Shown piece after piece: positions 36,037 to 45,187 of a stretch of 64,000 nucleotides of DNA (position 1 is its first letter; each line of letters starts with the position of its first letter). The notes under the pieces are model-generated. The model ran no database searches and had not been told where the DNA came from. It saw only the letters and a list, made by a program, of their open reading frames with translations. The position numbers were made by a program, and so were the translations under genes. This DNA is from Prevotella sp. E13-17 (GTDB taxonomy: Bacteria > Bacteroidota > Bacteroidia > Bacteroidales > Bacteroidaceae): NCBI RefSeq assembly GCF_022024035.1, contig NZ_CP091787.1, forward strand, positions 1,860,001-1,924,000, given 5' to 3'.

Positions 36037-37104
36037 ATGGGAACAGAAAATATCAGAATTAAAGATATCGCCGAGCGTGCTGGCGTAAGTGTTGGAACAG
36101 TTGACCGCGTACTTCATAATCGCCCCAATGTTTCGCAATCAGCAAGAGAGAAAGTAGAGAAGGCTCTTGAAGAAATGAACTATGAGCCCAATGTCTATGC
36201 TTCTGCCCTAGCCTACAATAAGGATTATACTTTCTACTGCATCATCCCAAAACATGAGAGCGAAGCCTATTGGGAAGAAATAGAGGAAGGTGTGCGCGCT
36301 GCAACACAGAAGCGCCGCGATTTCCACATCTCGCTCCGCATTCTTTACTACGAACGTTTCAACTCTCCCACGTTTGTCAAAACCACACAAGAATGTTTGG
36401 ATTCTAACCCAGACGGAGTCATCGTGGTGCCAGCAAAACTGGAAGACACACAACATTTTGCCGACGAGCTACATGAGCGCAACATCCCATTCATTCTGCT
36501 CGACTCCTATATGCCTGATTTACGTCCTCTTGCCTTCTTTGGTCAAGACTCATTCCAAAGCGGATACTTCACAGCACGCATGATGATGCTCTTAGCATCT
36601 AATGAAGAGGAAATCATGCTGATGAAACAACTCAAGGACGGACATATCGGCTCCAAGCAACAATCAAACCGCGAGACGGGCTTCCGCCACTACATGCGCG
36701 ATCACTTCCCCAAGATCAAGATCACAGAGGTCAACCTCCCCATGGGCGAACCCAAAGAGTCGTACGACAAGATTCTGGAGGATTTCTTCCAGGAGCACCC
36801 CCACGTACACCATTGCATCACATTCAATTCAAAGGCACACATCGTTGGCCAGTTTTTGCTGCGCACCAACCGACGCAACGTCCAGATCATGGGCTATGAT
36901 ATGGTGCCCAAGAATGCCGAATGCGTGCGCCAAGGCAGCATCTCGTTTTTGGTTGCACAGCATGCCTACCTGCAAGGCCATGCATGCATTGAAACCCTCT
37001 TCAAGGCCATCGTTCTGAAGAAAGAGGTGACGCCCGTCAACTACATGCCTATCGAGCTGTTGACTCGTGAAAACATCGATTTCTATCGAAGAACAAATAT
37101 CTAA
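36037..37104 (+). CDS. LacI-family transcriptional regulator
   Basis: The 355-aa protein starts MGTENIRIKDIAERAGVSVG, the N-terminal helix-turn-helix, with T-V-D-R-V-L-H-N-R-P-N-V-S as recognition and hinge approach. A periplasmic-binding-protein-like effector domain follows (about residues 60-350). The ORF extends upstream to a TTG at 36013, but that lies inside the -7 element, so 36037 is the start. It directly precedes uxaA and nhaC and probably controls them in response to a hexuronate intermediate; this is inferred from position. Confidence 0.88.
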   Translation: MGTENIRIKDIAERAGVSVGTVDRVLHNRPNVSQSAREKVEKALEEMNYEPNVYASALAYNKDYTFYCIIPKHESEAYWEEIEEGVRAATQKRRDFHISLRILYYERFNSPTFVKTTQECLDSNPDGVIVVPAKLEDTQHFADELHERNIPFILLDSYMPDLRPLAFFGQDSFQSGYFTARMMMLLASNEEEIMLMKQLKDGHIGSKQQSNRETGFRHYMRDHFPKIKITEVNLPMGEPKESYDKILEDFFQEHPHVHHCITFNSKAHIVGQFLLRTNRRNVQIMGYDMVPKNAECVRQGSISFLVAQHAYLQGHACIETLFKAIVLKKEVTPVNYMPIELLTRENIDFYRRTNI

Positions 37105-37120
37105 ACATCACAAACTACTT

Positions 37121-38617
37121 ATGAATCAAACTGCTTTTATCAAGATTAACCCAGCCGACTCGGTTGTGGTGTGCCTCGTTGCCATGCAGCAAGGGCAAAT
37201 CATCGACGTTGACGGACGCACCATCACCCTCAGTCAGGATGTACCTGCCGGCCATAAAGTGCTCATCAAAGACACACCTGCTGGTACAGACATCATCAAG
37301 TATGGCTACCCCATCGGTCATGCCAAAGAAGATCTGAAGGCAGGCGACTGGGTGAACGAGAATAATCTGAAGACCAATCTATCTGGAACACTATCTTACA
37401 CATACACACCTGTAAACGAAGAACTTAAAATAAAGAACGAGAACCGCTACTTTAACGGATATATACGAAAAAACGGCGATGTTGGTGTGCGCAATGAGAT
37501 TTGGATTGTGCCTACCGTAGGATGCGTCAATGGCATTGCTGAACGATTGGCAAAGAAACTGCGAGAAGAAACAGGCTGCAAAGACATAGACGCCATATAC
37601 ACTTGGCACCACAACTATGGTTGTTCACAACTCTCTGGAGACCACGAAAACACCCGCAAGATATTGCGCGATATTGTTCTTCACCCCAACGCAGGCGCAG
37701 TTCTTGTGTTAGGACTTGGTTGTGAAAACAACCAACCAGATGCTTTTATGGAAACACTAGGTGATTACGACAAAGAGCGCATACGCCTGATGATTACCCA
37801 AAAAGTTGAGGGTGACGAAGTCGAGGAAGGTATGCGCATCCTAAGAGAGCTCTACCAAATAGCGAGCAAAGACAGGCGTAAAGAAGTTCCTGTTTCGAAA
37901 TTGCGTGTAGGACTAAAGTGCGGTGGAAGCGATGGTTTTAGTGGCATCACAGCCAATCCGCTTGTAGGCGAATTCAGCGATTGGTTGGTCGCTCAGGGGG
38001 GCACCAGCGTCCTGACAGAAGTGCCAGAGATGTTTGGAGCCGAAACCATTCTAATGAATCGATGCAAGTCGCCCGAACTTTTTGAAAAGACCGTGTCTAT
38101 GATAAACAACTTTAAAGAGTACTTTCTCTCGCACGGTGAACCCGTAGGCGAGAACCCCAGTCCTGGCAACAAGGCTGGAGGTATCTCAACCTTGGAAGAT
38201 AAAGCGCTGGGATGCACCCAAAAGTGCGGTCGAGCTCCTGTCAATGGTGTCATGGAATACGGTGACCAGCTTACTACGACTGGACTCAACCTACTCTCTG
38301 CTCCAGGCAACGATCTTGTCGCCTCTACGGCACTTGCTGCTTGCGGGTGCCACATGGTACTATTCACGACAGGACGAGGCACACCATTCGGGACTTTCGT
38401 GCCCACCATGAAGATAGCCACTAATCCCGATTTGGCCAGCCGAAAGCCCAACTGGGTGGACTTTTCAGCCGGACAGCTCATCGAAGGACGTAGCATGCAA
38501 GAGATACTGCCTGAGTTCATCGATAAGATTCTGAGTATTGCTTCTGGAGAGTTGGTTCGCAATGAAGAAAATGATTATCGCGAAATTGCCATTTTCAAGA
38601 ATGGCGTCACGCTCTAA
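37121..38617 (+). CDS. uxaA: altronate dehydratase (UxaA)
   Basis: The 498-aa protein has an N-terminal SAF-like domain (about residues 1-90, I-N-P-A-D-S-V-V-V-C-L). The UxaA catalytic region follows, with GYIRKNGDVGVRNEIWIVPT, H-H-N-Y-G-C-S-Q-L, L-G-L-G-C-E-N-N-Q, LKCGGSDGFSGITANPLVG and L-A-A-C-G-C-H-M-V. Conserved Cys residues fit the iron dependence of the family. It dehydrates D-altronate to 2-keto-3-deoxygluconate in galacturonate breakdown. The ATG at 37121 is used; an earlier ATG at 37067 overlaps the regulator. uxaB, uxaC and kdgK are not in the window. Confidence 0.93.
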   Translation: MNQTAFIKINPADSVVVCLVAMQQGQIIDVDGRTITLSQDVPAGHKVLIKDTPAGTDIIKYGYPIGHAKEDLKAGDWVNENNLKTNLSGTLSYTYTPVNEELKIKNENRYFNGYIRKNGDVGVRNEIWIVPTVGCVNGIAERLAKKLREETGCKDIDAIYTWHHNYGCSQLSGDHENTRKILRDIVLHPNAGAVLVLGLGCENNQPDAFMETLGDYDKERIRLMITQKVEGDEVEEGMRILRELYQIASKDRRKEVPVSKLRVGLKCGGSDGFSGITANPLVGEFSDWLVAQGGTSVLTEVPEMFGAETILMNRCKSPELFEKTVSMINNFKEYFLSHGEPVGENPSPGNKAGGISTLEDKALGCTQKCGRAPVNGVMEYGDQLTTTGLNLLSAPGNDLVASTALAACGCHMVLFTTGRGTPFGTFVPTMKIATNPDLASRKPNWVDFSAGQLIEGRSMQEILPEFIDKILSIASGELVRNEENDYREIAIFKNGVTL

Positions 38618-38636
38618 ACCATAAAAAGAATTGATT

Positions 38637-39908
38637 TTGAAAAACGGATTATTAGCATTGTCACCCCTTGCGGTGTTCATCACACTCTATGTCGTCACCA
38701 GCCTCATTGCTGGTGACTTCTATAAGGTACCCATCACCGTAGCTTTCGTCATTTCCAGCATCTATGCCGTCATTACCACGCGTGGAAAACTGCGAAAGCG
38801 CATCAATCTCTTCAGTCGAGGCGCTGGCACCCCAGAGATGATGCTAATGATTTGGATATTCATACTGGCAGGTGCCTTTGCCAATTCAGCAAAGGTGATT
38901 GGCTGCATCGATGCCACCACCAACCTGACACTCTCGCTGTTGCCCTCTGAAATGCTGCTGGCCGGCTTATTTCTAGCCGCCTGCTTCATCTCGCTCAGCA
39001 TCGGCACCAGCGTAGGCACCATCGTGGCGCTGACGCCTATTGCAGCGGGTGTAGCCGCACAGACAGGCGCCTCGGCAGCCATGCTCACCGCAGTGGTTGT
39101 GGGCGGTTCCTTCTTCGGCGACAACCTGTCGTTTATCAGCGACACCACCATCATTGCCACCCAGACACAAGGCTGTCAACCCAGCGACAAGTTCAAGGTC
39201 AACGCCTTCATCGTGGTGCCTGCAGCCGTGATAATACTGATTGTCTATATCCTGATGGGACAACACATAGCAGCGCCTACGAACATCTCCGAGATTGAGT
39301 TCTGGAAGGTCGTGCCCTACCTCATCGTGCTCGTCACCGCCATCTCAGGTCTCAACGTGATGGTAGTGCTGACGCTAGGCATCATTTTAACCGGTTTAAT
39401 CGGTCTGTGCGAGGGTGCCTTCGATGTCTTTGGCTGGTTTCAGTCAATGGGCGACGGCATCCTGGCCATGAGCGAGCTGATCATCATCACCCTGCTGGCA
39501 GGCGGACTCCTTGAAATCATCAAGCACAACGGAGGCATAGACTTTATCATCGACAAGCTGACGCGCCATATCCACGGAAAGCGCGGTGGCGAACTGTCTA
39601 TTGCCGCCCTGGTGAGCCTGGTGAACTGCTGCACAGCCAACAACACCGTGGCCATCATCACCGTTGGAGGCATTGCGCGCAAGATTGGCAATAAATACCA
39701 GCTCGACCCCCGCAAGTGTGCCTCGCTGCTCGACACCTTCTCTTGCTTCACCCAGGGACTCATCCCCTATGGCGCACAGATGCTGATGGCGGCAGGCCTC
39801 GCGGCCCTCAACCCCATCGCCATCCTGCCATACCTCTATTACCCCATCGCCATTGGCGTAGCCGCCTTTATAGCCATTGTGATGCGCTATCCCCGTCGTT
39901 ACAGTTAA
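38637..39908 (+). CDS. nhaC: NhaC-family sodium:proton antiporter
   Basis: This hydrophobic protein of 423 residues has about 11 helices. Recognisable NhaC-type stretches include SLSIGTSVGTIVALTPIAAG (about residues 118-137) and VVGGSFFGDNLSFISDTTII (about residues 154-173). There is no ATG. TTG at 38637 gives the usual start M-K-N-G-L-L-A-L-S-P-L, and TTG at 38631 would add two residues. Codon use and base composition are clearly more GC-rich than in neighbouring uxaA or the unknown gene after it. Its place after uxaA suggests Na+ or H+ balance linked to uronate uptake, or direct transport of an organic anion. Confidence 0.82.
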   Translation: MKNGLLALSPLAVFITLYVVTSLIAGDFYKVPITVAFVISSIYAVITTRGKLRKRINLFSRGAGTPEMMLMIWIFILAGAFANSAKVIGCIDATTNLTLSLLPSEMLLAGLFLAACFISLSIGTSVGTIVALTPIAAGVAAQTGASAAMLTAVVVGGSFFGDNLSFISDTTIIATQTQGCQPSDKFKVNAFIVVPAAVIILIVYILMGQHIAAPTNISEIEFWKVVPYLIVLVTAISGLNVMVVLTLGIILTGLIGLCEGAFDVFGWFQSMGDGILAMSELIIITLLAGGLLEIIKHNGGIDFIIDKLTRHIHGKRGGELSIAALVSLVNCCTANNTVAIITVGGIARKIGNKYQLDPRKCASLLDTFSCFTQGLIPYGAQMLMAAGLAALNPIAILPYLYYPIAIGVAAFIAIVMRYPRRYS

Positions 39909-39924
39909 ATAGGATTTAAGAACC

Positions 39925-40722
39925 ATGGAAATCATTATCCGCAACTTTTTCCGATTGCTTCGTTCCGGCATCTTCAACACCAGCGAACAGATAGAGCCCA
40001 TGTCTGCATGGAAGTGGAATCGAATCTACCAACTCGCTATGCAACAACACATAGCGCCACAAATACGAGAAGGAATATATAGGCTAAATGACCAGTTCTT
40101 TCTGCAGATTCCCCCTCGACAGATGGAATTATGGAAAGAGGTCAAAGAAAACAGACAGATTAAAATCAGTAAACCAAAGCTAACCAATAAGTTAAGCGAA
40201 AAGCGCTTGAGCGACATTATAACAAAAGAAGGCGGAAAATCCGTCACTCTCACAGCACTCTACTTAATTGCTTCTACGGCACATCATCTGCTGAATGATG
40301 GCTTATTTCTCCCCCCCTTAGTGGCATTGGGATGCTACATCAAGCAACCAGATATCTATCCCATCGAAAATGACAAGTTAAGCGACTGGATTAACAAGTT
40401 GGGGCTTAAAAGCATTGTCCGACTGGAAGCCGCACTTTTAATTAACTATTTAGGATTAAGCGAAGAAGAGGTTAAGTTCACAAGAACTGACAAAAAGCAC
40501 GATGTAGGGCGTATCACCAAAGAATTGCTACAGCTGCAAGTCAACGACAAACACGAGTGGCAATTCTCACAAGGCAACGACATCTTTGTACATAACAACA
40601 ATACCAGTGCTATGTTCTGGCAAGCACGCCGTTCTGCAAAATATTTCCGCTATTCTCCGATGGCAAGCATCTCAAACTTCGTTTCCTCATTTGTCAACTC
40701 ACTCACTCACGTTGAGGAGTAG
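39925..40722 (+). CDS. uncharacterised protein, possibly nucleotidyltransferase-like N-terminus
   Basis: The 265-aa protein has no signal peptide. Its N-terminus (MEIIIRNFFRLLRSGIFNTS, then M-S-A-W-K-W-N-R-I-Y-Q-L-A-M-Q-Q-H-I-A-P-Q-I-R-E-G-I) resembles the helical start of uncharacterised Bacteroidota nucleotidyltransferases (NTP_transf_5), but the G-S and D-x-D nucleotidyltransferase motifs do not follow. The middle contains ALYLIASTAHHLLNDGLFLP and a C-terminal aromatic-rich segment. It is cotranscribed with nhaC (16-base gap) and convergent with the CotH gene. I cannot assign a function. Confidence 0.6.
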   Translation: MEIIIRNFFRLLRSGIFNTSEQIEPMSAWKWNRIYQLAMQQHIAPQIREGIYRLNDQFFLQIPPRQMELWKEVKENRQIKISKPKLTNKLSEKRLSDIITKEGGKSVTLTALYLIASTAHHLLNDGLFLPPLVALGCYIKQPDIYPIENDKLSDWINKLGLKSIVRLEAALLINYLGLSEEEVKFTRTDKKHDVGRITKELLQLQVNDKHEWQFSQGNDIFVHNNNTSAMFWQARRSAKYFRYSPMASISNFVSSFVNSLTHVEE

Positions 40723-40743
40723 GACGGATCACCCCACCCATCT

Positions 40744-43700
40744 TTAATGATTATTCACTACAAACTTACAACGGGCGAATCTGCCCTTTTCATCGCATAA
40801 CTTAGCCAAATAACAACCGACAGACAGACGACTACAATCGACGTCACCTCGCCCAGCATATAGGTGAACATCTGTTTTCATCACCTCTTGTCCTGACAGC
40901 GTATAGATTGTCAAGTTCAAACGTTCTGCCGAACTGCTATTCACAATGAGGTGTCTGGCAACATAGTGCACTGAAAGATCATTCTGATCTACTTTCACAT
41001 CGTCAATGTGATTCAAGATATCTTGGCTGACATCGGTCATATAACTTGTATGAAGATTACTCCGAGCTATGGTTGGAATGTTCATTTTATAAACATTAGC
41101 GGTTCCATCGGGATATCTTCCAACAGATTCCATGCCACTGTGGGCGTCATAGACCAGTCTGTCAGTCCACGATTTATCCTTTGACATCAGAGTCACTATG
41201 CCGCCACCAGCCGACAACTTAAACGGCGCATGAAGCTGTGACAACGGCTCTAACTTGTCACACCACACGACAAGGTAGTCATGAGGCTTAATGATTGTTG
41301 TCAATTCCGAATTACCTCCGGTTATGAGATATTTATCAGGATACTGCAAATCATCACTAAGATACATACCTTCAACATCTATTTCGCGATCTGTCGTGTT
41401 GTAGAGTTCCACCCAATCATTACGTTTCTGATAGTCATTGACAAAGATACTGTTAGACGCACTAACCTCATTGACAACAACAGGCGCAACAAGGCTGTCT
41501 GGTTCGAAACAAGCTACAAGCGTACCAATATCTGTGGACTCTGTGACCACGAGACGGTCGCTTAAGGAATAATACCACGAGGGATTGGAACTCGACGCCC
41601 ATCCCTTGAAACGATATCCAGCAGGAGCATCAACACTGACTGTGGCTGGCAAAAAGATTGAACCATCAAAATCGCCATACGGAATCGTTTCACCGTTCAA
41701 ATATATAGTAGATCCCTTTGTATTAGTCGTGATGACCATTTGCCGTGTAGTACGCTCCGACAACCCGAGCAGTTCATAGTCCTTCATATAGTCAGCCATG
41801 CGGGCCGATCTCCCTCTGAGCGCCTGCCGTATTTCATTAAGCGATCCATCGGGCGAAGCCCCCTCCCAAGCCATCGTAGGCCGCACGCGCTCGCCCAGTT
41901 CGTCGAGTATCGCCTCTGCCCTTTCAGGCAGAAACACACTTCCGCCCATCAGCGTCATCATCGTGACAAAGCGCTGGCGGAAACCCTCGTTTCTCAGCAT
42001 GTTCAGGAAGAACGTGCAGAACTTGATCTCGCCATAACGGCGTTCAGCCGTGTCGTAGATATAGTCGTAGCGATGCCACTGCATACCTTCAATCCATCTC
42101 AGCGGGTTGCCGCCCATATACACCTCGCCCTCCTCGTCATACTCGCGCCCCTCCGTTCCGAAGGCAGCATCCAGGTCGAAGAAAGTGATGCGATAGCGTC
42201 CGCCATCCGTCTTGCGATAAGCCTTCAGGTTGTTGTCGGGCCAGTCCCACGACGACAGAAACAGCTCTGCCGCCATATAGTTCACATACTCGTCGATGTC
42301 CAGCAGCGATGCAATCTCCTCGTACACCTCGTCGTTGTCGGCCTGTTTCGACAACTCGTACAGTCGTTCCAGCACATCCTTCGTGCCGAGCATCATGTAG
42401 GCGCCGCTGTCAGGACTCTGTTCATAGACCTCCAGTTCGTCCTTGCTCAGTCCCCAGTTGGCATAAGCAAAATCTTTGTTGTTAGGTTCGCGCACGTTTA
42501 TCAGTCCCTTGTACTCACCGTTCAGATAGTGTACCGCAGGCTGGTACGACATCACGTCGAGGTCGATGCCCGACCGCTGAATGATCTCGTGCAACGCAGC
42601 ATCCTTGATACGACAGTGCGAATCGTTGCCACCAAAGCGCACCTGTATGGTCTTGTTCTTCAGAAAAGGCTTGCTGTCGAAAAACGGATAGCTGAAAGCG
42701 TTCTGTCCGCCATAGATGCGGTCGGCCTTCAACTTAAACGATTTAGGGTTGTTGGCGCGTGTCCATCCGCCCGATATCGAGAAGTCAACATCCTGGTTCA
42801 CAGCCACCTCGTCGGTGCCTGGCAGCACATAGTGGAAGTTCACAGGGCGATCCCAATCCATGTTCCAGTTCACGGGCGACGACTGTCCGTTGCCCGTCCG
42901 CCCGTTGACGCCACGCACGTACACACCGATGGAATCGTCATAAAGATAGCGCGCATCGGTCGAAACCATGATGGCGGGCAACGTGTGGCGATGGTCGCGC
43001 TTCACAAAGGTGCGCGTCACCACCTCGCTGGGCAACTTACCCTCCTGAAACAGTCGGAAGCGCACAGACATATTCTTTGTCACCGCGATGCCCTGCGCCC
43101 CCATCGTAGCCCCATTGGTCATCGTTGGCGTGGTGCCGTCGGTGGTATAGCGCAGTGTGGTGCCCTCAGGTGCTGTGGCGCGCAGCGTGAAATTAGAATC
43201 GAAGAAGCCACCCTGTCGCGCAATCACGGGCGCCTCCAGCTGCTCGTTGGCATACGCCGCCCCATTGTTGCACTGCTGCGGCGTGGGCGTGGCCGTATGT
43301 GCCCACTGCGCTCCGCCATCCGTGGTGCGAGCCCACGAGGTGCGCCCTATGGCCTCGGCATAGTTCTCGCAGAACAGCTCCTCGCCCCGCTGGTTCGAGA
43401 GCATCAGCAAACCGCCCTCGGCATCCAACTTAAACGGTGCCTGCAATGCATTGATATTGTTGCTGCCCATCCATACGGTGCGGTAGCCGCGCGCAGGAAT
43501 GTTGCCAAAACCATCAGGAATGCGCCATTTCATCGGCATCGACACATCATCACTAAGATAGCATCCGCCTAGCGTAACTTCCTCGTTCAAAGGGTTATAG
43601 AGTTCAATCCATCCATCAAAATTGTAAGCAGGACTCATTATCACATCAACATTAGAAGCCATTACTTCGTTCAAGCACAGGCTCCCCTTTTGCGGCACGC

Positions 43701-44325
43701 GCACCTCAACTTGCTGCAGAATCTTGAAATTATCGAAAATCATCCAGTTGTCGTTGCGCGCCATATCCTGCGTGTTGTATAGGCCAAATTTCACATGGCC
43801 GTCTGTCACGTCAAACTCCAACTCGTTGTTGTAAGCCCCAGTGGCAAATGCCATTTGGGCGGTCTCCATCGAGTTAGGAAAAAACACCTTTTCATCGGGC
43901 GTATAGCACCGTCCCACCGACTCGTTGAAGTGGAAGCTATATTCGCTCTGCAGCGCCACCTGCTGTTGCTGTGCAAACAGAAATCCGCTGATGGTCTCCG
44001 TGCCGTTCTTGTATCGTTCGTAGGCCTTGTCGTGTGCACGGGTGCGATAAAGTCCCTGCACGCTGATGCGATAATGCCCGTTGGGCACGTCCGTCTGCGT
44101 ATGTTCCAGTCGCATATATCCGTTCCACATCTCCATACACGAGAAGCTCACCGCCCCCAGCGAAGTAGCCTCGCCCGTCAGGTTCCAGTCAGAGCGATCA
44201 GAAGTGTCGAACCCAGGGTTCTTCAGAAATCGAGCAGTAACATCTATCCATTTCGTCTCTGCCAGAGCGACATGTGCCACCATCACCAGCAGTGCAAGTA
44301 TCCATTTAGGATTCATTATCATCAT
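40744..44325 (-). CDS. CotH kinase family multidomain secreted protein with lamin-tail domains
   Basis: The 1193-aa protein has: signal peptide (to A-L-A-E, about residue 23); an N-terminal carbohydrate-binding-like domain (about 30-205); lamin-tail domain 1 (about 215-350, F-D-G-W-I-E-L-Y-N-P); a chitobiase C-terminal-like repeat (Y-T-T-D-G-T-T-P-T); the CotH domain (about 450-830: S-F-K-L-K-A-D-R-I-Y-G, Y-L-N-G-E-Y-K-G-L-I-N-V-R-E, S-W-D-W-P-D-N-N-L-K-A-Y, R-I-T-F-F-D-L-D-A-A-F-G); lamin-tail domain 2 (about 985-1100); and a C-terminal region like type IX sorting domains. CotH proteins are atypical protein kinases. Its middle coding region is richer in GC than its 3' third. Confidence 0.88.
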   Translation of the reverse strand: MMIMNPKWILALLVMVAHVALAETKWIDVTARFLKNPGFDTSDRSDWNLTGEATSLGAVSFSCMEMWNGYMRLEHTQTDVPNGHYRISVQGLYRTRAHDKAYERYKNGTETISGFLFAQQQQVALQSEYSFHFNESVGRCYTPDEKVFFPNSMETAQMAFATGAYNNELEFDVTDGHVKFGLYNTQDMARNDNWMIFDNFKILQQVEVRVPQKGSLCLNEVMASNVDVIMSPAYNFDGWIELYNPLNEEVTLGGCYLSDDVSMPMKWRIPDGFGNIPARGYRTVWMGSNNINALQAPFKLDAEGGLLMLSNQRGEELFCENYAEAIGRTSWARTTDGGAQWAHTATPTPQQCNNGAAYANEQLEAPVIARQGGFFDSNFTLRATAPEGTTLRYTTDGTTPTMTNGATMGAQGIAVTKNMSVRFRLFQEGKLPSEVVTRTFVKRDHRHTLPAIMVSTDARYLYDDSIGVYVRGVNGRTGNGQSSPVNWNMDWDRPVNFHYVLPGTDEVAVNQDVDFSISGGWTRANNPKSFKLKADRIYGGQNAFSYPFFDSKPFLKNKTIQVRFGGNDSHCRIKDAALHEIIQRSGIDLDVMSYQPAVHYLNGEYKGLINVREPNNKDFAYANWGLSKDELEVYEQSPDSGAYMMLGTKDVLERLYELSKQADNDEVYEEIASLLDIDEYVNYMAAELFLSSWDWPDNNLKAYRKTDGGRYRITFFDLDAAFGTEGREYDEEGEVYMGGNPLRWIEGMQWHRYDYIYDTAERRYGEIKFCTFFLNMLRNEGFRQRFVTMMTLMGGSVFLPERAEAILDELGERVRPTMAWEGASPDGSLNEIRQALRGRSARMADYMKDYELLGLSERTTRQMVITTNTKGSTIYLNGETIPYGDFDGSIFLPATVSVDAPAGYRFKGWASSSNPSWYYSLSDRLVVTESTDIGTLVACFEPDSLVAPVVVNEVSASNSIFVNDYQKRNDWVELYNTTDREIDVEGMYLSDDLQYPDKYLITGGNSELTTIIKPHDYLVVWCDKLEPLSQLHAPFKLSAGGGIVTLMSKDKSWTDRLVYDAHSGMESVGRYPDGTANVYKMNIPTIARSNLHTSYMTDVSQDILNHIDDVKVDQNDLSVHYVARHLIVNSSSAERLNLTIYTLSGQEVMKTDVHLYAGRGDVDCSRLSVGCYLAKLCDEKGRFARCKFVVNNH

Positions 44326-44351
44326 TACGTTTTAGGTTAAAAATCTGTTGG

Positions 44352-44359
44352 CAAAGATA
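44352..44359 (-). promoter_or_regulatory. Bacteroidota -7 promoter for the CotH gene
   Basis: Minus-strand TATCTTTG lies 26 bases upstream of the start at 44325. Confidence 0.75.
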
Positions 44360-45187
44360 CAAAAAAGTTTCAATACTGCAGAAAAGTTTTCTCATGCAAT
44401 AGTACACTTGAATTGAAATTGCTATGAATTGAACAATTTATACCTAAAGCCAAACATTCAATGGCTACAATCTCTTATCTACATCCTATATACCAGTTTT
44501 TGACAACCCTGTAGAATGGAGCCGCCAAATACCGCATGACAACGGCAAACGAAGTGAATAATGCCCCCCCAAAGAGGCCTCAGGCTTACGTTCAATCAAC
44601 ATTAATCATCATTTACCTATAAACAAAAAGCGGCTCAGTTGCAATTGCGTAGGTTGCGCGATGCTCCCAGAGTCTTGAATTGGCATTTCCTGAGTCTGGA
44701 GAGGGTCGTTTTAAAGTCTAAAAGCACGTATTCTAAAGTCTTGAAGAGGCGTTTCTAAAGTCTAAAACCGAAGCTATCATTTCAGCTCTAGCCCCTGGAT
44801 GCTCTACATCCAGCCCTTAGAACAACCGCATCCAGGGGCTAAAACGACCCGTTCCAAGGGCTGGATGCGCCACATCTAGGGGCTGGACGGACATCAAAAG
44901 TAAAGCTATGACAACGCAAAAGCGAAACTATAACAAGGCGAAAGCAGCACTATGACAGTGCGAAACCGTTCCTATCCCGACCAAGAACAACCCCACCACT
45001 AACCTCCCGAGGGAGGGGATATTCCTGTCCTTTTTTCTATCTGATTTCTACTTTTATTGATTTCAATCTAAAGAATCTACTGAGCCTCTACTGAAATAAT
45101 AAAAAAACCTATGATTTTTCGCTTGAGCCCAAAAAGCTCTCACATCTAATCTTTTATTTCTAACCAAAAGAATTAATGCAAAAAAAC
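44360..45187. other. gene-free spacer containing a 22-bp periodic array
   Basis: No plausible coding sequence or known RNA gene was found in these roughly 830 bases. Bases 44360-44648 are unremarkable AT-rich sequence. Bases 44649-44993 hold the 22-bp periodic array. A short palindrome CCTCCCGAGGGAGG lies at 45003-45016, followed by T-rich sequence up to the terminator of the small OMP gene. Confidence 0.7.
44649..44993. repeat. 22-bp periodic tandem array with three sequence flavours (about 15 units)
   Basis: Flavour A: AGTCT at 44671, 44693, 44715, 44737 and 44759, with T-C-T-A-A or similar before the next AGTCT; a degenerate unit precedes at 44649. Flavour B: units beginning C-C-A-G or C-T-A-G at 44788, 44810, 44832, 44854 and 44876, built from GGGCT, G-G-A-T-G and A-C-A-T. 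Flavour C: CTAT at 44906, 44928, 44950 and 44972. All steps within a flavour are exactly 22 bases; another CTAT at 44774 is six periods before 44906. Inside flavour B, AGCCCCTGGATG (44790) and CATCCAGGGGCT (44829) are exact inverse complements. Confidence 0.85.

Noticed and set aside
41740..43572. 610-codon open frame on the plus strand opposite the CotH gene
   Set aside because: It is antisense to a clear multidomain CotH gene and is a by-product of that gene's GC-rich codon use; its translation is low-complexity, rich in R/H/V, with no domain.
44360..44648. Possible structured RNA or gene remnant left of the array
   Set aside because: No coding frame, tRNA, rRNA or recognisable RNA motif was visible.
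44649..44993. CRISPR array
   Set aside because: Period 22 with no identical repeat, no spacer/repeat alternation of usual sizes (about 28-36 repeats) and no cas genes in the window.
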